A stretch of 11,698 nucleotides of DNA from Myxococcales bacterium (GCA_020430675.1 JAGQJJ010000057.1:1-11698), one strand, 5' to 3'; counted from the first letter of the stretch, positions 1 to 8,353 are shown. Program-made: numbers and translations. Notes: generated by a model from the letters alone, not told the origin.

Positions 1-2
1 CG

Positions 3-449
3 GCGGCGGCGGGTGCCGCGGGCGTCGAAGCGGGCAAGGCCGGCATGCGCGCGGGCGCGGCTGGCATGCGCGCGGGCGCGGCCGGCATGCGCGCGGGCGT
101 TGCGGCGGGCAACCTGGGCAAGCTGGGCGGCCTCGCCGCGGGCGGCCCCCTGCTCTGCGCCGCGGGTCAGAACTGCAAGCAGAAGTGCCCCAAGGGCAAT
201 TGCCCGATGACCTGCCAGAGCGGCAGCAACTGCAAGCTCACCTGCTCGGGCGGGGCCTGCGCGCAGACCTGCGAGTCGGGCAGCAACTGCAACTTCACCT
301 GCTCGGGCGGCCGCTGCGCCCAGCAATGTCTCGCGGGCAGCAACTGCGACTTCACCTGCTCGGGTGGGTCGTGCGCGCGCACCGTCGCTGCGGGCGCCAA
401 TATGCGCCACACCTGCACCGGTGGAAGCTGCACGAAAACGGGCCCCTGA
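3..449 (+). CDS. Cys-rich 19-residue-repeat protein, 3' part only (5' truncated by window edge)
   Basis: The frame is open from the left edge to TGA at 447-449. Only the C-terminal ~148 residues are visible, and the ATG codons at 45, 66 and 87 lie inside a repeat, so the real start is probably upstream. The visible part begins Gly/Ala-rich with three copies of GMRAGAA, passes a linker ending in GGPLLCAAGQNC, then enters a cysteine ladder. Its 19-residue units follow TCSGGxCxQxCxxGSNCxF, with Cys at unit positions 2, 7, 11 and 17. The strict spacing suggests a solenoid stabilised by disulfides or bound metal. Cys-rich proteins of this style are usually exported and are frequent in Myxococcota, but a signal peptide or lipobox would lie outside the window. 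No enzymatic motif is visible and the function is unknown. The gene converges on the TM2-like gene 21 bp away. The repeat periodicity strongly supports the frame. Confidence 0.8.
   Translation, partial: AAAGAAGVEAGKAGMRAGAAGMRAGAAGMRAGVAAGNLGKLGGLAAGGPLLCAAGQNCKQKCPKGNCPMTCQSGSNCKLTCSGGACAQTCESGSNCNFTCSGGRCAQQCLAGSNCDFTCSGGSCARTVAAGANMRHTCTGGSCTKTGP
42..104 (+). repeat. 21-bp tandem repeat, three copies, encoding GMRAGAA
   Basis: Three head-to-tail 21-bp units lie at 42-62, 63-83 and 84-104. Each encodes GMRAGAA, and the third diverges at its end to GMRAGVA. The first two differ only at the last base of the unit, so the array looks recent, or prone to slippage. The period is a multiple of three, so copy-number change would keep the frame. 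Confidence 0.85.
183..449 (+). repeat. 57-bp (19-residue) cysteine-ladder repeat, five units
   Basis: Units begin at 183, 240, 297, 354 and 411, exactly 57 bp apart; the last is cut to 12 residues by the stop codon. Units 2 and 3 match the consensus TCSGGxCxQxCxxGSNCxF. Unit 1 is diverged (KCPKGNC...) but keeps the cysteine register. The fourth unit keeps Cys 2 and 7 but has Val and Met where Cys 11 and Cys 17 should be. A half unit (CAAGQNC) precedes unit 1. Confidence 0.9.
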
Positions 450-478
450 GCGGCCGTCTGTGGGCGGCCGTCAAGGGG
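443..478. terminator. Convergent-gene hairpin containing both stop codons (possible bidirectional terminator)
   Basis: CGGCCG at 451-456 pairs with CGGCCG at 465-470 around an 8-nt loop. The outer arms CCCCTGA (443-449) and TCAAGGGG (471-478) extend the stem with a small bulge. The TGA of the Cys-rich gene and the TGA of the opposite gene both lie in the stem. Neither strand has a following U-run, so intrinsic termination is uncertain. Confidence 0.4.
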
Positions 479-2408
479 CGGACGGCGCGCTCGGGGCGGG
501 CGGCGGCTCATGCTGCAAGCTGCCGCGCCAGATGCTGATGCCCACCACCATGCCAAACAGCACCGCGAGGTTGAGCATCAACTGGCCCCAACGGCCCACG
601 CGCCAGATGGCGGGGTCGGGCGCGGGTCGCTCGCCGGCGTTGATCTGCGCGGCGACCTTCCAGGCGTCGGCGATGGCGTAGAGCCAAGGCACGACGAGCA
701 CCGCCAGCAGCGCAAACCACAGACCGCGATCGCGCTGGCCGTTGTAGACTTGGCCCATGCCGGGCAGCACGAGGCTCAGCAGCGCTGCCTGCGCCGGCTG
801 ATGGGCTCGCGCCGCCGCGGTCGGGCCGGCCTGACGCTTCTTGACCGGCTCGTCGAGCTCCTCGGCGCGCACGATCTTGAACGAGCCGCTGTCGGTCAGC
901 TCCTCATCGGGCCGCGAGACCACGCGCGCCGGCATCTGGCCGGTGGCGAAGATCGCGCCGCGCCCGGCCACGCTGGGCGGCATCGCGTTACGGATGGGCG
1001 CCTCTTCAACGGCGGCCCGGTCGTGTCCCGGCAGTCGATAGACGCCCGGTCGCAGGGCTTGCGGCGGGTTCAGATCGGGCACCGGCAAATCGACGGCGGC
1101 GCGTCGGCGGTCGACCGGGCGGATGCCTTCGTCCAGATCCGAGAGCGGATCGAGCGAAGCTTCGCGGGTGAACGTGCCGGTCTCGGCCGGATCGAGCGAA
1201 GGCGCGGCGAGCTGCACCACCATCGGGCCCGACGCGGTGCGCGGCCCTTGCTGCCGCGGCGCGGCTTCGCTGGGGCCGCCAAGCTCGGCCATCGCCTCTT
1301 CCAGCGCGACCCGCCCGCCATGCTGGGGCAGCGTGCCTCGGTCGACCAGCCGCGCGGCGGGCTTGCTGGCCGGCGGCACCAGCCGGTCGGTGGGTTTGTC
1401 GCCGATCGCCGCACCCCGGGCGACCGGGCGGGCCGCAGGTTCGGCTGCCGGCGCGCCAAGGCCCGACTGCGGCCCGGTGGGCGAAGCGCCGCCCTGTCGC
1501 GCCGGCCGATCGTCGCGCAGCCGCGAGATCGCGCTGGGATCGAAGCGCTGCGTCGGCGCAAAACCGGCCAGTTCGCCTCGGCGCGGGCCGGCCTCATCGA
1601 TCGGCGCCGGGCCTCGGGCGGGCGCGCGCTCTTCGGGCTCCATGGGCGCAGCGACCGGCGGCGGGGGCGGCTCGAGCATCGCCGCGCCGAACGACTGCGT
1701 CGCGCCCGGCAGCCCCGGCGGACGGTCGTCGGGCTGCTCGGCGATCACGCCAAACAGCGCTCGATTGAACGTGCCCGCGGGGGTGGGCCGGCGGTTCGAC
1801 TCGCGCGGCGCGACGGACATGATGCGGGTCGGCACCCGGTCATCGCCCTCGTCTTCGAGAAGTCCGGGGCCTTCATCGATGCGCCGAGCCGGCTTGCGCG
1901 CCGACGCGGCAAAAGGTCGCGTCGAGGTGCGCGTGGCCACGGGCGGCGGCGCAAACGCGCCGGGCGGCGGGGCCATGGGCGGCGGCGCAAAGGCGTCGGG
2001 CGGGGGCGGTTCGGCGACTGGCGGCGGGCGCTGGGCCGCTTCGAGCGCGCGCCGCAGGCCGGCCACGCTGAACGGCTGCGTGCCCGCGATGCGCGGCGGC
2101 GGGCCGTCGCCGACCTGCGGCATCAACCCGCTGAGCGATCCCATGCCCGGCGCCAGATCGGGCTCGGGCGGCACGTCGACCACGTCGGCCTGGGCGCCGA
2201 GGCCGATGAACACGTCGACGAGCTGCTTGGCCTCGTCGTACGGCAGGCCTTGCGCCACCACGAGAATGCCGCTGAGCAGTGCGTCTTCGAGATCGTCGGG
2301 CGATTCGCCGATGATCGGGGCGATGATGAGGGCCAGATCGGCCGCCCACTCGTCGGCCGCATCTGGCGGGCGCCGGATGCGGACGCCATATCCGTGTCCG
2401 TCGTGCAC
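471..2408 (-). CDS. Membrane protein with C-terminal TM2-like domain and long Pro/Ala/Arg-rich linker
   Basis: A 645-residue protein with three parts. Residues ~20-75 form a compact acidic domain (PDDLEDALLSGILVV... LPYDEAKQLVDVFIGLGAQADVVDVP) whose helix-strand pattern recalls ribosomal L7/L12-C-terminal-like folds; that likeness is only by eye. Residues ~76-515 are low-complexity and probably disordered, rich in Pro, Ala, Arg and Gly. Residues ~541-632 carry ALLSLVLPGMGQVYNGQ...RGLWF followed by hydrophobic stretches at ~563-582 and ~609-626. This 'LPGxGQxYNGQ' signature is typical of TM2/DUF5683-type small membrane domains, whose role is unknown. The protein is probably anchored in the inner membrane by its C-terminus with a cytoplasmic N-terminal region. 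The start is GTG, preceded by CGAGG; an in-frame TAG lies upstream and no earlier start exists. The gene sits 85 bp downstream of the sulfatase-fold gene and may be cotranscribed with it. Coding status is well supported; function is not. Confidence 0.8.
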   Translation of the reverse strand: MHDGHGYGVRIRRPPDAADEWAADLALIIAPIIGESPDDLEDALLSGILVVAQGLPYDEAKQLVDVFIGLGAQADVVDVPPEPDLAPGMGSLSGLMPQVGDGPPPRIAGTQPFSVAGLRRALEAAQRPPPVAEPPPPDAFAPPPMAPPPGAFAPPPVATRTSTRPFAASARKPARRIDEGPGLLEDEGDDRVPTRIMSVAPRESNRRPTPAGTFNRALFGVIAEQPDDRPPGLPGATQSFGAAMLEPPPPPVAAPMEPEERAPARGPAPIDEAGPRRGELAGFAPTQRFDPSAISRLRDDRPARQGGASPTGPQSGLGAPAAEPAARPVARGAAIGDKPTDRLVPPASKPAARLVDRGTLPQHGGRVALEEAMAELGGPSEAAPRQQGPRTASGPMVVQLAAPSLDPAETGTFTREASLDPLSDLDEGIRPVDRRRAAVDLPVPDLNPPQALRPGVYRLPGHDRAAVEEAPIRNAMPPSVAGRGAIFATGQMPARVVSRPDEELTDSGSFKIVRAEELDEPVKKRQAGPTAAARAHQPAQAALLSLVLPGMGQVYNGQRDRGLWFALLAVLVVPWLYAIADAWKVAAQINAGERPAPDPAIWRVGRWGQLMLNLAVLFGMVVGISIWRGSLQHEPPPAPSAPSAP

Positions 2409-2434
2409 GTGGCCTCGGTGTTGATTCCGTCCCT

Positions 2435-2440
2435 ATTAAA
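2435..2440 (-). promoter_or_regulatory. Candidate -10 element (TTTAAT) for the TM2-like gene
   Basis: On the minus strand TTTAAT matches the TATAAT consensus at five of six positions and lies 26 nt before the GTG start, leaving a short leader with CGAGG as ribosome-binding site. It is the only AT-rich hexamer in a GC-rich gap. No convincing -35 sits 16-18 nt upstream; CTGGCA is 19 nt away. Confidence 0.3.
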
Positions 2441-2464
2441 CGCGCTCGCCGGGTTGAAATGCCA

Positions 2465-2481
2465 GAAACCCGTCCGGTTTC
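2465..2481 (-). terminator. Short hairpin after the sulfatase-fold gene (weak terminator candidate)
   Basis: GAAACC (2465-2470) and GGTTTC (2476-2481) form a 6-bp stem with a 5-nt loop, starting 12 nt after the stop codon of the upstream gene. There is no U-run after it on the minus strand, so it may only attenuate or protect an mRNA end. Confidence 0.25.
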
Positions 2482-2493
2482 CTACCCCTTTGC

Positions 2494-4788
2494 TCAAGGC
2501 GTCGGCTGGCGCACGTCGAGTCGGGCGCGGAAGCGCTGGGCGGCCAGACGAAGCTCGGCGAGCCGCGCCGGCTCAGCGGCGGCCCGGTCGGTCTGCTCGC
2601 CGGGGTCATCGGCCAGGTCGAAGAGCTGCCAGGCGTCGCCTTCGCCCTGATAGATCAGCTTGTCATCGCCTTCGAGCCAGGCGAATTGCGGCGCGTTGTG
2701 CGGGCCACGGGGCATCTCGGCGTAGATCGGGCGCGACGCGCGCGCGCCGCCGGCGAGCAGCGGCAGCAGGGTCTCGCCTTCGAGGCCGAGCGGCGCGGCG
2801 CGTTTTGCTTCGGGGCCCAGGCCGGCCAGCGAATACAGCGTCGGCGCGAGGTCGACGAGGCTCACCGCGGTGTCGACCGCCCGGCCCGGCAGCCCCGGCA
2901 CACGGATGATCAGCGGCACGCGAATCTGGTCTTCGTGCAGCCCGAAGCCATGGAAGCGATAGCCATGCTCGCCAAAGGCCTCGCCGTGATCGGCGGTGAA
3001 GACGATCACGGTGCGGGCCCAATCCGCGCGGCGCGCGAGGGTCTCCAGCAGCCACGCGACCCAGGTGTCGACGTAGCGGATCTCGTGGTCGTAGCGGTCG
3101 ATCGGCTCGTCGCCAAAGCCGGGCACGTCGAGGTGCTCGATATAGTCCTTGTGCGGGTCGAGCAGGTGCAGCCAGACGAACCAGGGCCGGGCGGCGTCGG
3201 CGTCGGTCTCGCGAAAGTGCTCGACCGCGGCGGTGACCACGGTCTCGGCGGTGGCGACCTTCTCCATTCGACCCGGTTCGACGAAGTAGGGCTGCCAGAC
3301 CGCAAAGCCCTGGGCCAGCCCGTAGCGCGGGTCGAAGTACCAGTGGCTCGGGAAGCCCGCGGTGCGATAGCCGGCGTCGGCGAGCACTTCGGCCAGGAAG
3401 ACGTTGCCCTCGGCATAGGTGGCAAAATGCTCGCCGTCGCGGAGCAGCTCGGACGGGTAACGGCCCGCAAACAGCGCCGGCAGAGCGGTCGGCGTCTTGG
3501 CCGAGGGGCTGTACGCGCGGCAGAACAACGCTGACTCTTCCGCCAGGCGGTCGAGGGCGGGCGTCGTCGGGCGCGGGTAGCCGCAGGCGCCCATATGATC
3601 GGCGCGCAGGGCGTCGACCGTGATCAGCAGCAGGTTGTACGGCGGGGTCAGGCCGTGCGTCTGCGGCTCTTCAGGCTTGGGCGGCGGCGGTGGGGGCGGT
3701 GGCAGCGTCAGATCGGCCCCATCGCAGTCCTGATCGACGCCATCGCCGGGCACATCGACCGCGCCCGGATGAATCGCCGGGTTCTCATCATCGCAATCCC
3801 CGCCGCCGAGCACGCGCGCGAAGCCGTCGGCGTCGGTGTCAAACGGGGCGCGGAGGGTGAGCACGATGAGGCGGCCCGAGCCGGTCGCCGACACCAGCCC
3901 TTCTCGCGCGGCGGGCGCGCGCAGGCCGGCGGCGGCGGCGGCGGCGGCGAAGAACAGCAGCATGCCGACGCCCACCGCGCCGCGTCCGCGCGGCACGCGG
4001 CTGATCGGACCGCGCAGCAGCTCGCCGATCAGCAACATCGGCAACGCGATGAGCAGCGCGCTGGCCACCGGCCTCAGGTCGAGGGCGTGAAAGGTCTCGT
4101 GCTCGCGGCGCACCCACAAGAGCAGGATCAGCGACAGCACGCCCAGGCCAAGCACCAGATGCAGCGCCGGGTGCACGGCGGGGGTCAGGCCGGGCCGGCG
4201 GCGCACCAAGAATTCGAGGCCGCGCGCGGCGCCGGCGCGCAATGGCGCCGCCACCGCCGCGCCGAGCGCCAGCACCAGCAGCGCCAGCCCCGCCGCGCCC
4301 AGGGCGGCGAACTCAAGCGATTGAACCCGAGAGAACAGGACGCGAAAGCCGCCGGCCAGCAGCTCGACGCAGAGCGCGAGCATGCCCAGCGAGAGCCAGA
4401 GCGTGACCACGGTGCGGCAGCGTTCGTGCAGGCCCAGCTCGGCGCCGGGGCGAAGCCGCCGGGCGGCGCGCCGCACCAGGCTCACCGCGGTCAGCGAGGC
4501 GGGCAGCAGCGGGTACATCAGGCCAGCGACGGCGCCGGCGAGCGCGCCGAGCAGCAGGTGGAAGCCCATCGAGCCGAGCAGCACCAGCCCCGCCTGCGGA
4601 TCGTTGAGCGCGCCGAGCGCATCGACCGCGCCGGCGATGACCCCGCCGGCCATGCCGGCGACGACAAAGCCGAGCAGCGAGCCCCAGACCGGCCCCAGGG
4701 CGCGGGGCGGCGGCCGCGCTTCAAGATCGACCGCGCCGCGCTCGCGGGGGCTGATCGCAGGCTCGCTTGGCGGTATGCTCGTTCTCAC
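2494..4788 (-). CDS. Seven-TM membrane protein with MopE-type metal motif and extracytoplasmic sulfatase/alkaline-phosphatase-fold domain
   Basis: A 764-residue protein. Seven hydrophobic segments (~33-58, 67-95, 126-148, 161-183, 208-226, 241-258, 271-289) alternate so that the Arg-rich loops (106-113, 184-200, 259-269) all fall inside, placing the rest in the periplasm. Residues 317-359 hold a MopE-type motif (DTDADG, GDCDDENPAIHPGA, DGVDQDCDG), followed by a run of eight prolines. The catalytic domain starts near 385: NLLLITVDALRADHMG (D392), SPSAKTPTALPALFAG, DPHKDY (H546), and TADHGEAFGEHG (D600, H601). T432 lies 40 residues after D392, where sulfatases have formylglycine-Cys or Ser. Thr at this place is used by LtaS and EptA, lipid-headgroup transferases with the same layout. 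A transferase or phosphodiesterase acting on an envelope polymer or lipid is therefore likelier than a sulfatase; the substrate is unknown. The start is GTG with no clear ribosome-binding site, so the N-terminus is less certain than the domains. Confidence 0.85.
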   Translation of the reverse strand: MRTSIPPSEPAISPRERGAVDLEARPPPRALGPVWGSLLGFVVAGMAGGVIAGAVDALGALNDPQAGLVLLGSMGFHLLLGALAGAVAGLMYPLLPASLTAVSLVRRAARRLRPGAELGLHERCRTVVTLWLSLGMLALCVELLAGGFRVLFSRVQSLEFAALGAAGLALLVLALGAAVAAPLRAGAARGLEFLVRRRPGLTPAVHPALHLVLGLGVLSLILLLWVRREHETFHALDLRPVASALLIALPMLLIGELLRGPISRVPRGRGAVGVGMLLFFAAAAAAAGLRAPAAREGLVSATGSGRLIVLTLRAPFDTDADGFARVLGGGDCDDENPAIHPGAVDVPGDGVDQDCDGADLTLPPPPPPPPKPEEPQTHGLTPPYNLLLITVDALRADHMGACGYPRPTTPALDRLAEESALFCRAYSPSAKTPTALPALFAGRYPSELLRDGEHFATYAEGNVFLAEVLADAGYRTAGFPSHWYFDPRYGLAQGFAVWQPYFVEPGRMEKVATAETVVTAAVEHFRETDADAARPWFVWLHLLDPHKDYIEHLDVPGFGDEPIDRYDHEIRYVDTWVAWLLETLARRADWARTVIVFTADHGEAFGEHGYRFHGFGLHEDQIRVPLIIRVPGLPGRAVDTAVSLVDLAPTLYSLAGLGPEAKRAAPLGLEGETLLPLLAGGARASRPIYAEMPRGPHNAPQFAWLEGDDKLIYQGEGDAWQLFDLADDPGEQTDRAAAEPARLAELRLAAQRFRARLDVRQPTP

Positions 4789-4887
4789 CGTTCTGGTAGT
4801 CTCAAATTCCTCACAAGGCCGCCGCGCCGGTGAGGAGGGTCTGCGCTGTCCGGGGCGCCGGGGGAATGGCGCCGGGGAGGAGCCGAA
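4789..4887. promoter_or_regulatory. Divergent intergenic region between sulfatase-fold gene and secreted-protein gene
   Basis: These 99 bp separate two divergent genes, so they should hold promoters for both. I found no -35/-10 pair good enough to call on either strand. The plus-strand leader contains GGCGCC at 4854-4859 and 4868-4873. These are self-complementary and can fold into a stem with an 8-nt loop just before the GGGGAGGAG ribosome-binding site (4874-4882), which could affect access to it. Confidence 0.4.
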
Positions 4888-5433
4888 ATGGTGCGCGCGC
4901 GTTCATCTTGGTGGCTGCTGTTCATCCTGTTGTTGTCGGCTGCCGGCGCCCACGCGCGCAACCCGGCCGACGCCTTCAAGGGTCGCATCGTGCTGTCGAC
5001 CAAACCCTTCCCCGCGCGCTTCAGCAGCGACGCCCGCTTCATCAGCCATATGAAGTCGGTCGACACCAAGCACTTTGCGTTTGCCGGCACCGAGGAAGAG
5101 GAGGGGGTCAACGTCGAGTTCATGGCCTTCTTCGCGCGCCCCTACACCGCGACTGAGTTCACCGGCACCATCTACGACACCACCGAAGGCCAGCGGATGG
5201 TGACCAGCTTTCCGGTCTATCCGAACCAGCGCGAGACGCGCATCCTCGCGAGCTTCATGAAGCTCGACAAGGCGTCCTTCCCCGATGAGGACCGCCAGTA
5301 CCTCTTCGTGATCACCCACAATACCCGGGTCATCGCCGAGACCAAGTTCGTGATCAAAGAGAGCCCGCAACACCGGGCCGATCGGCAGGCCGAGGAGCGC
5401 GCGCTGCGCAAGGGGTCGGTGGTCAACTTCTGA
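4888..5433 (+). CDS. Secreted protein of unknown function
   Basis: A 181-residue protein with a clear Sec signal peptide: MVRARSSWW, then a hydrophobic core (LLFILLLSAAG) ending in AHA, with likely cleavage after about residue 23. There is no lipobox Cys, so it should be soluble in the periplasm or outside. The mature part has no cysteines and alternates short hydrophobic and polar stretches (VNVEFMAFFARPY, TEFTGTIYDTTEG, RQYLFVITHNTRVIAETKFVIK), suggesting a single beta-sandwich-like domain. The C-terminus is charged and probably helical (RADRQAEERALRK). I recognise no family or catalytic motif. The ATG at 4888 is supported by a strong AGGAG at 4878-4882 and by the signal peptide starting there. 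The gene stands alone, diverging from the sulfatase-fold gene and converging on the tRNA genes. Confidence 0.85.
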   Translation: MVRARSSWWLLFILLLSAAGAHARNPADAFKGRIVLSTKPFPARFSSDARFISHMKSVDTKHFAFAGTEEEEGVNVEFMAFFARPYTATEFTGTIYDTTEGQRMVTSFPVYPNQRETRILASFMKLDKASFPDEDRQYLFVITHNTRVIAETKFVIKESPQHRADRQAEERALRKGSVVNF

Positions 5434-5448
5434 CCGTGAAGCTGGTCC

Positions 5449-5469
5449 GATGGTCAGAATCTGGCCATC
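5449..5469 (+). terminator. Hairpin after the secreted-protein gene
   Basis: GATGGTCAG (5449-5457) pairs with CTGGCCATC (5461-5469): nine pairs with one G-U wobble and an AAT loop. It starts 15 nt after the stop codon. Only a short TTG follows, so termination may be weak or shared with the stronger hairpins downstream. Confidence 0.4.
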
Positions 5470-5490
5470 TTGCACGGCAGACGATGTGGC

Positions 5491-5537
5491 GGGGCTTCGA
5501 AAGACGAAAGCCCCGAAGGTTTCCCTCCGGGGCTTTC
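5491..5537 (-). terminator. Terminator of tRNA-Asp: overlapping GGGGCTT hairpins
   Basis: Read on the minus strand, GAAAGCCCCG pairs with CGGGGCTTTC (5528-5537 with 5506-5515), ten pairs, extended by three more pairs past one mismatch and closed by a 4-nt loop. It is followed by a U-rich GTCTTTCG. The same downstream arm (5508-5514) can instead pair with 5491-5497 (seven pairs), giving a second, mutually exclusive hairpin. The first stem begins at the base next to the tRNA CCA end. The array may also stop plus-strand transcripts. Confidence 0.65.
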
Positions 5538-5614
5538 TGGCGGAGTCGACGGGACTTGAACCCGCGGCCTCCGGCTTGACAGGCCGGCGTTCTAACCGAC
5601 TGAACTACGACTCC
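5538..5614 (-). tRNA. tRNA-Asp (anticodon GTC), CCA encoded
   Basis: The minus strand folds as a complete cloverleaf of 77 nt: acceptor GGAGTCG/CGACTCC, D-arm GTTC/GAAC, anticodon stem CCGGC/GCCGG with loop CTGTCAA, variable loop AGGCC, T-arm GCGGG/CCCGT with loop TTCAAGT, discriminator G, then genomic CCA. GTC reads GAC and GAU (Asp), and G73 is a known Asp identity base. It has its own promoter candidate 42 bp upstream and a terminator that starts at the first base after CCA. Confidence 0.97.
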
Positions 5615-5655
5615 GCAGTCGCCACCGAAGCCCTCCCGGGCCGCGGTGAGCAGTG

Positions 5656-5684
5656 CTTTTAACAGCCCGCTGTTGGGGGGTCAA
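5656..5684 (-). promoter_or_regulatory. Sigma70-type promoter candidate for tRNA-Asp
   Basis: On the minus strand TTGACC (5679-5684, five of six to TTGACA) is followed after exactly 17 nt by TAAAAG (5656-5661, four of six to TATAAT). Transcription would start near 5649, about 35 nt before the tRNA. The -35 is preceded by an AT-rich TTTTCTTT stretch that could act as an UP-like element. An AACAG/CTGTT inverted repeat lies between -35 and -10. Confidence 0.55.
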
Positions 5685-5732
5685 AAAGAAAATCATCCCC
5701 CCCATAAAATCAGACCCGGTGTCGGCGCGCGC

Positions 5733-5757
5733 CTGATCCGGGCCTTGCCCGGATCAG
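5733..5757 (-). terminator. Perfect 11-bp hairpin after tRNA-Val
   Basis: CTGATCCGGGC and GCCCGGATCAG pair perfectly around a 3-nt loop, beginning 6 nt after the tRNA-Val discriminator base. There is no U-run directly after it on the minus strand, but the second arm can also pair with GTCTGAT further on, which is followed by TTTAT. That would give an alternative, more terminator-like structure. It may also be a 3'-processing signal. Confidence 0.4.
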
Positions 5758-5763
5758 AATCGG

Positions 5764-5836
5764 TGGGCGGGACAGGGCTCGAACCTGCGACCCGCGGCAT
5801 GTAAGGCCGCTGCTCTACCTGCTGAGCTACCCGCCC
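5764..5836 (-). tRNA. tRNA-Val (anticodon TAC), CCA not encoded
   Basis: A 73-nt cloverleaf on the minus strand: acceptor GGGCGGG/CCCGCCC, D-arm GCTC/GAGC, anticodon stem GCGGC/GCCGC with loop CTTACAT, variable loop GGGTC, T-arm GCAGG/CCTGT with loop TTCGAGC, discriminator A. TAC reads Val codons and A73 is the Val identity base. The next genomic bases are CCG, so the CCA must be completed by the nucleotidyltransferase. It begins 69 bp after lon with no good terminator between, so it may be transcribed from the lon operon as well as from a weak local promoter. Confidence 0.97.
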
Positions 5837-5881
5837 TCGAAGACGGCGCCGACCCCCGGGGATTCGATTTCGATACCCCGC

Positions 5882-5904
5882 CTCGGGTCCGAGCACAACC
5901 CGAG
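5882..5904 (-). other. Hairpin immediately after lon
   Basis: CTCGGGT (5882-5888) and ACCCGAG (5898-5904) form a 7-bp stem with a 9-nt loop, starting 1 nt after the lon stop codon. No U-run follows on the minus strand, so it looks more like an mRNA end-stabiliser or processing element than an intrinsic terminator. Confidence 0.4.
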
Positions 5905-5905
5905 A

Positions 5906-8351
<2,446 letters not shown>

Positions 8352-8353
<2 letters not shown>

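Noticed and set aside
183..449. CRISPR-like array because of regular 57-bp spacing
   Set aside because: The whole unit repeats without unique spacers and keeps an open frame; it is a protein repeat.
510..2909. A 799-codon plus-strand open frame spanning the TM2-like gene and the end of the sulfatase-fold gene
   Set aside because: It crosses two minus-strand genes, is very rich in Arg, His and Gly, and shows no domain; the minus-strand frames have a TM2-like domain and a sulfatase fold.
3595..4833. A 412-codon plus-strand open frame opposite the membrane domain of the sulfatase-fold protein
   Set aside because: Its Gln/His/Arg-rich composition is what results from reading Leu/Ala-rich membrane helices on the opposite strand.
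5860..5896. Promoter for tRNA-Val (TTGTGC, 17 nt, TATCGA)
   Set aside because: Each hexamer matches consensus at only three positions, which is too weak to call.
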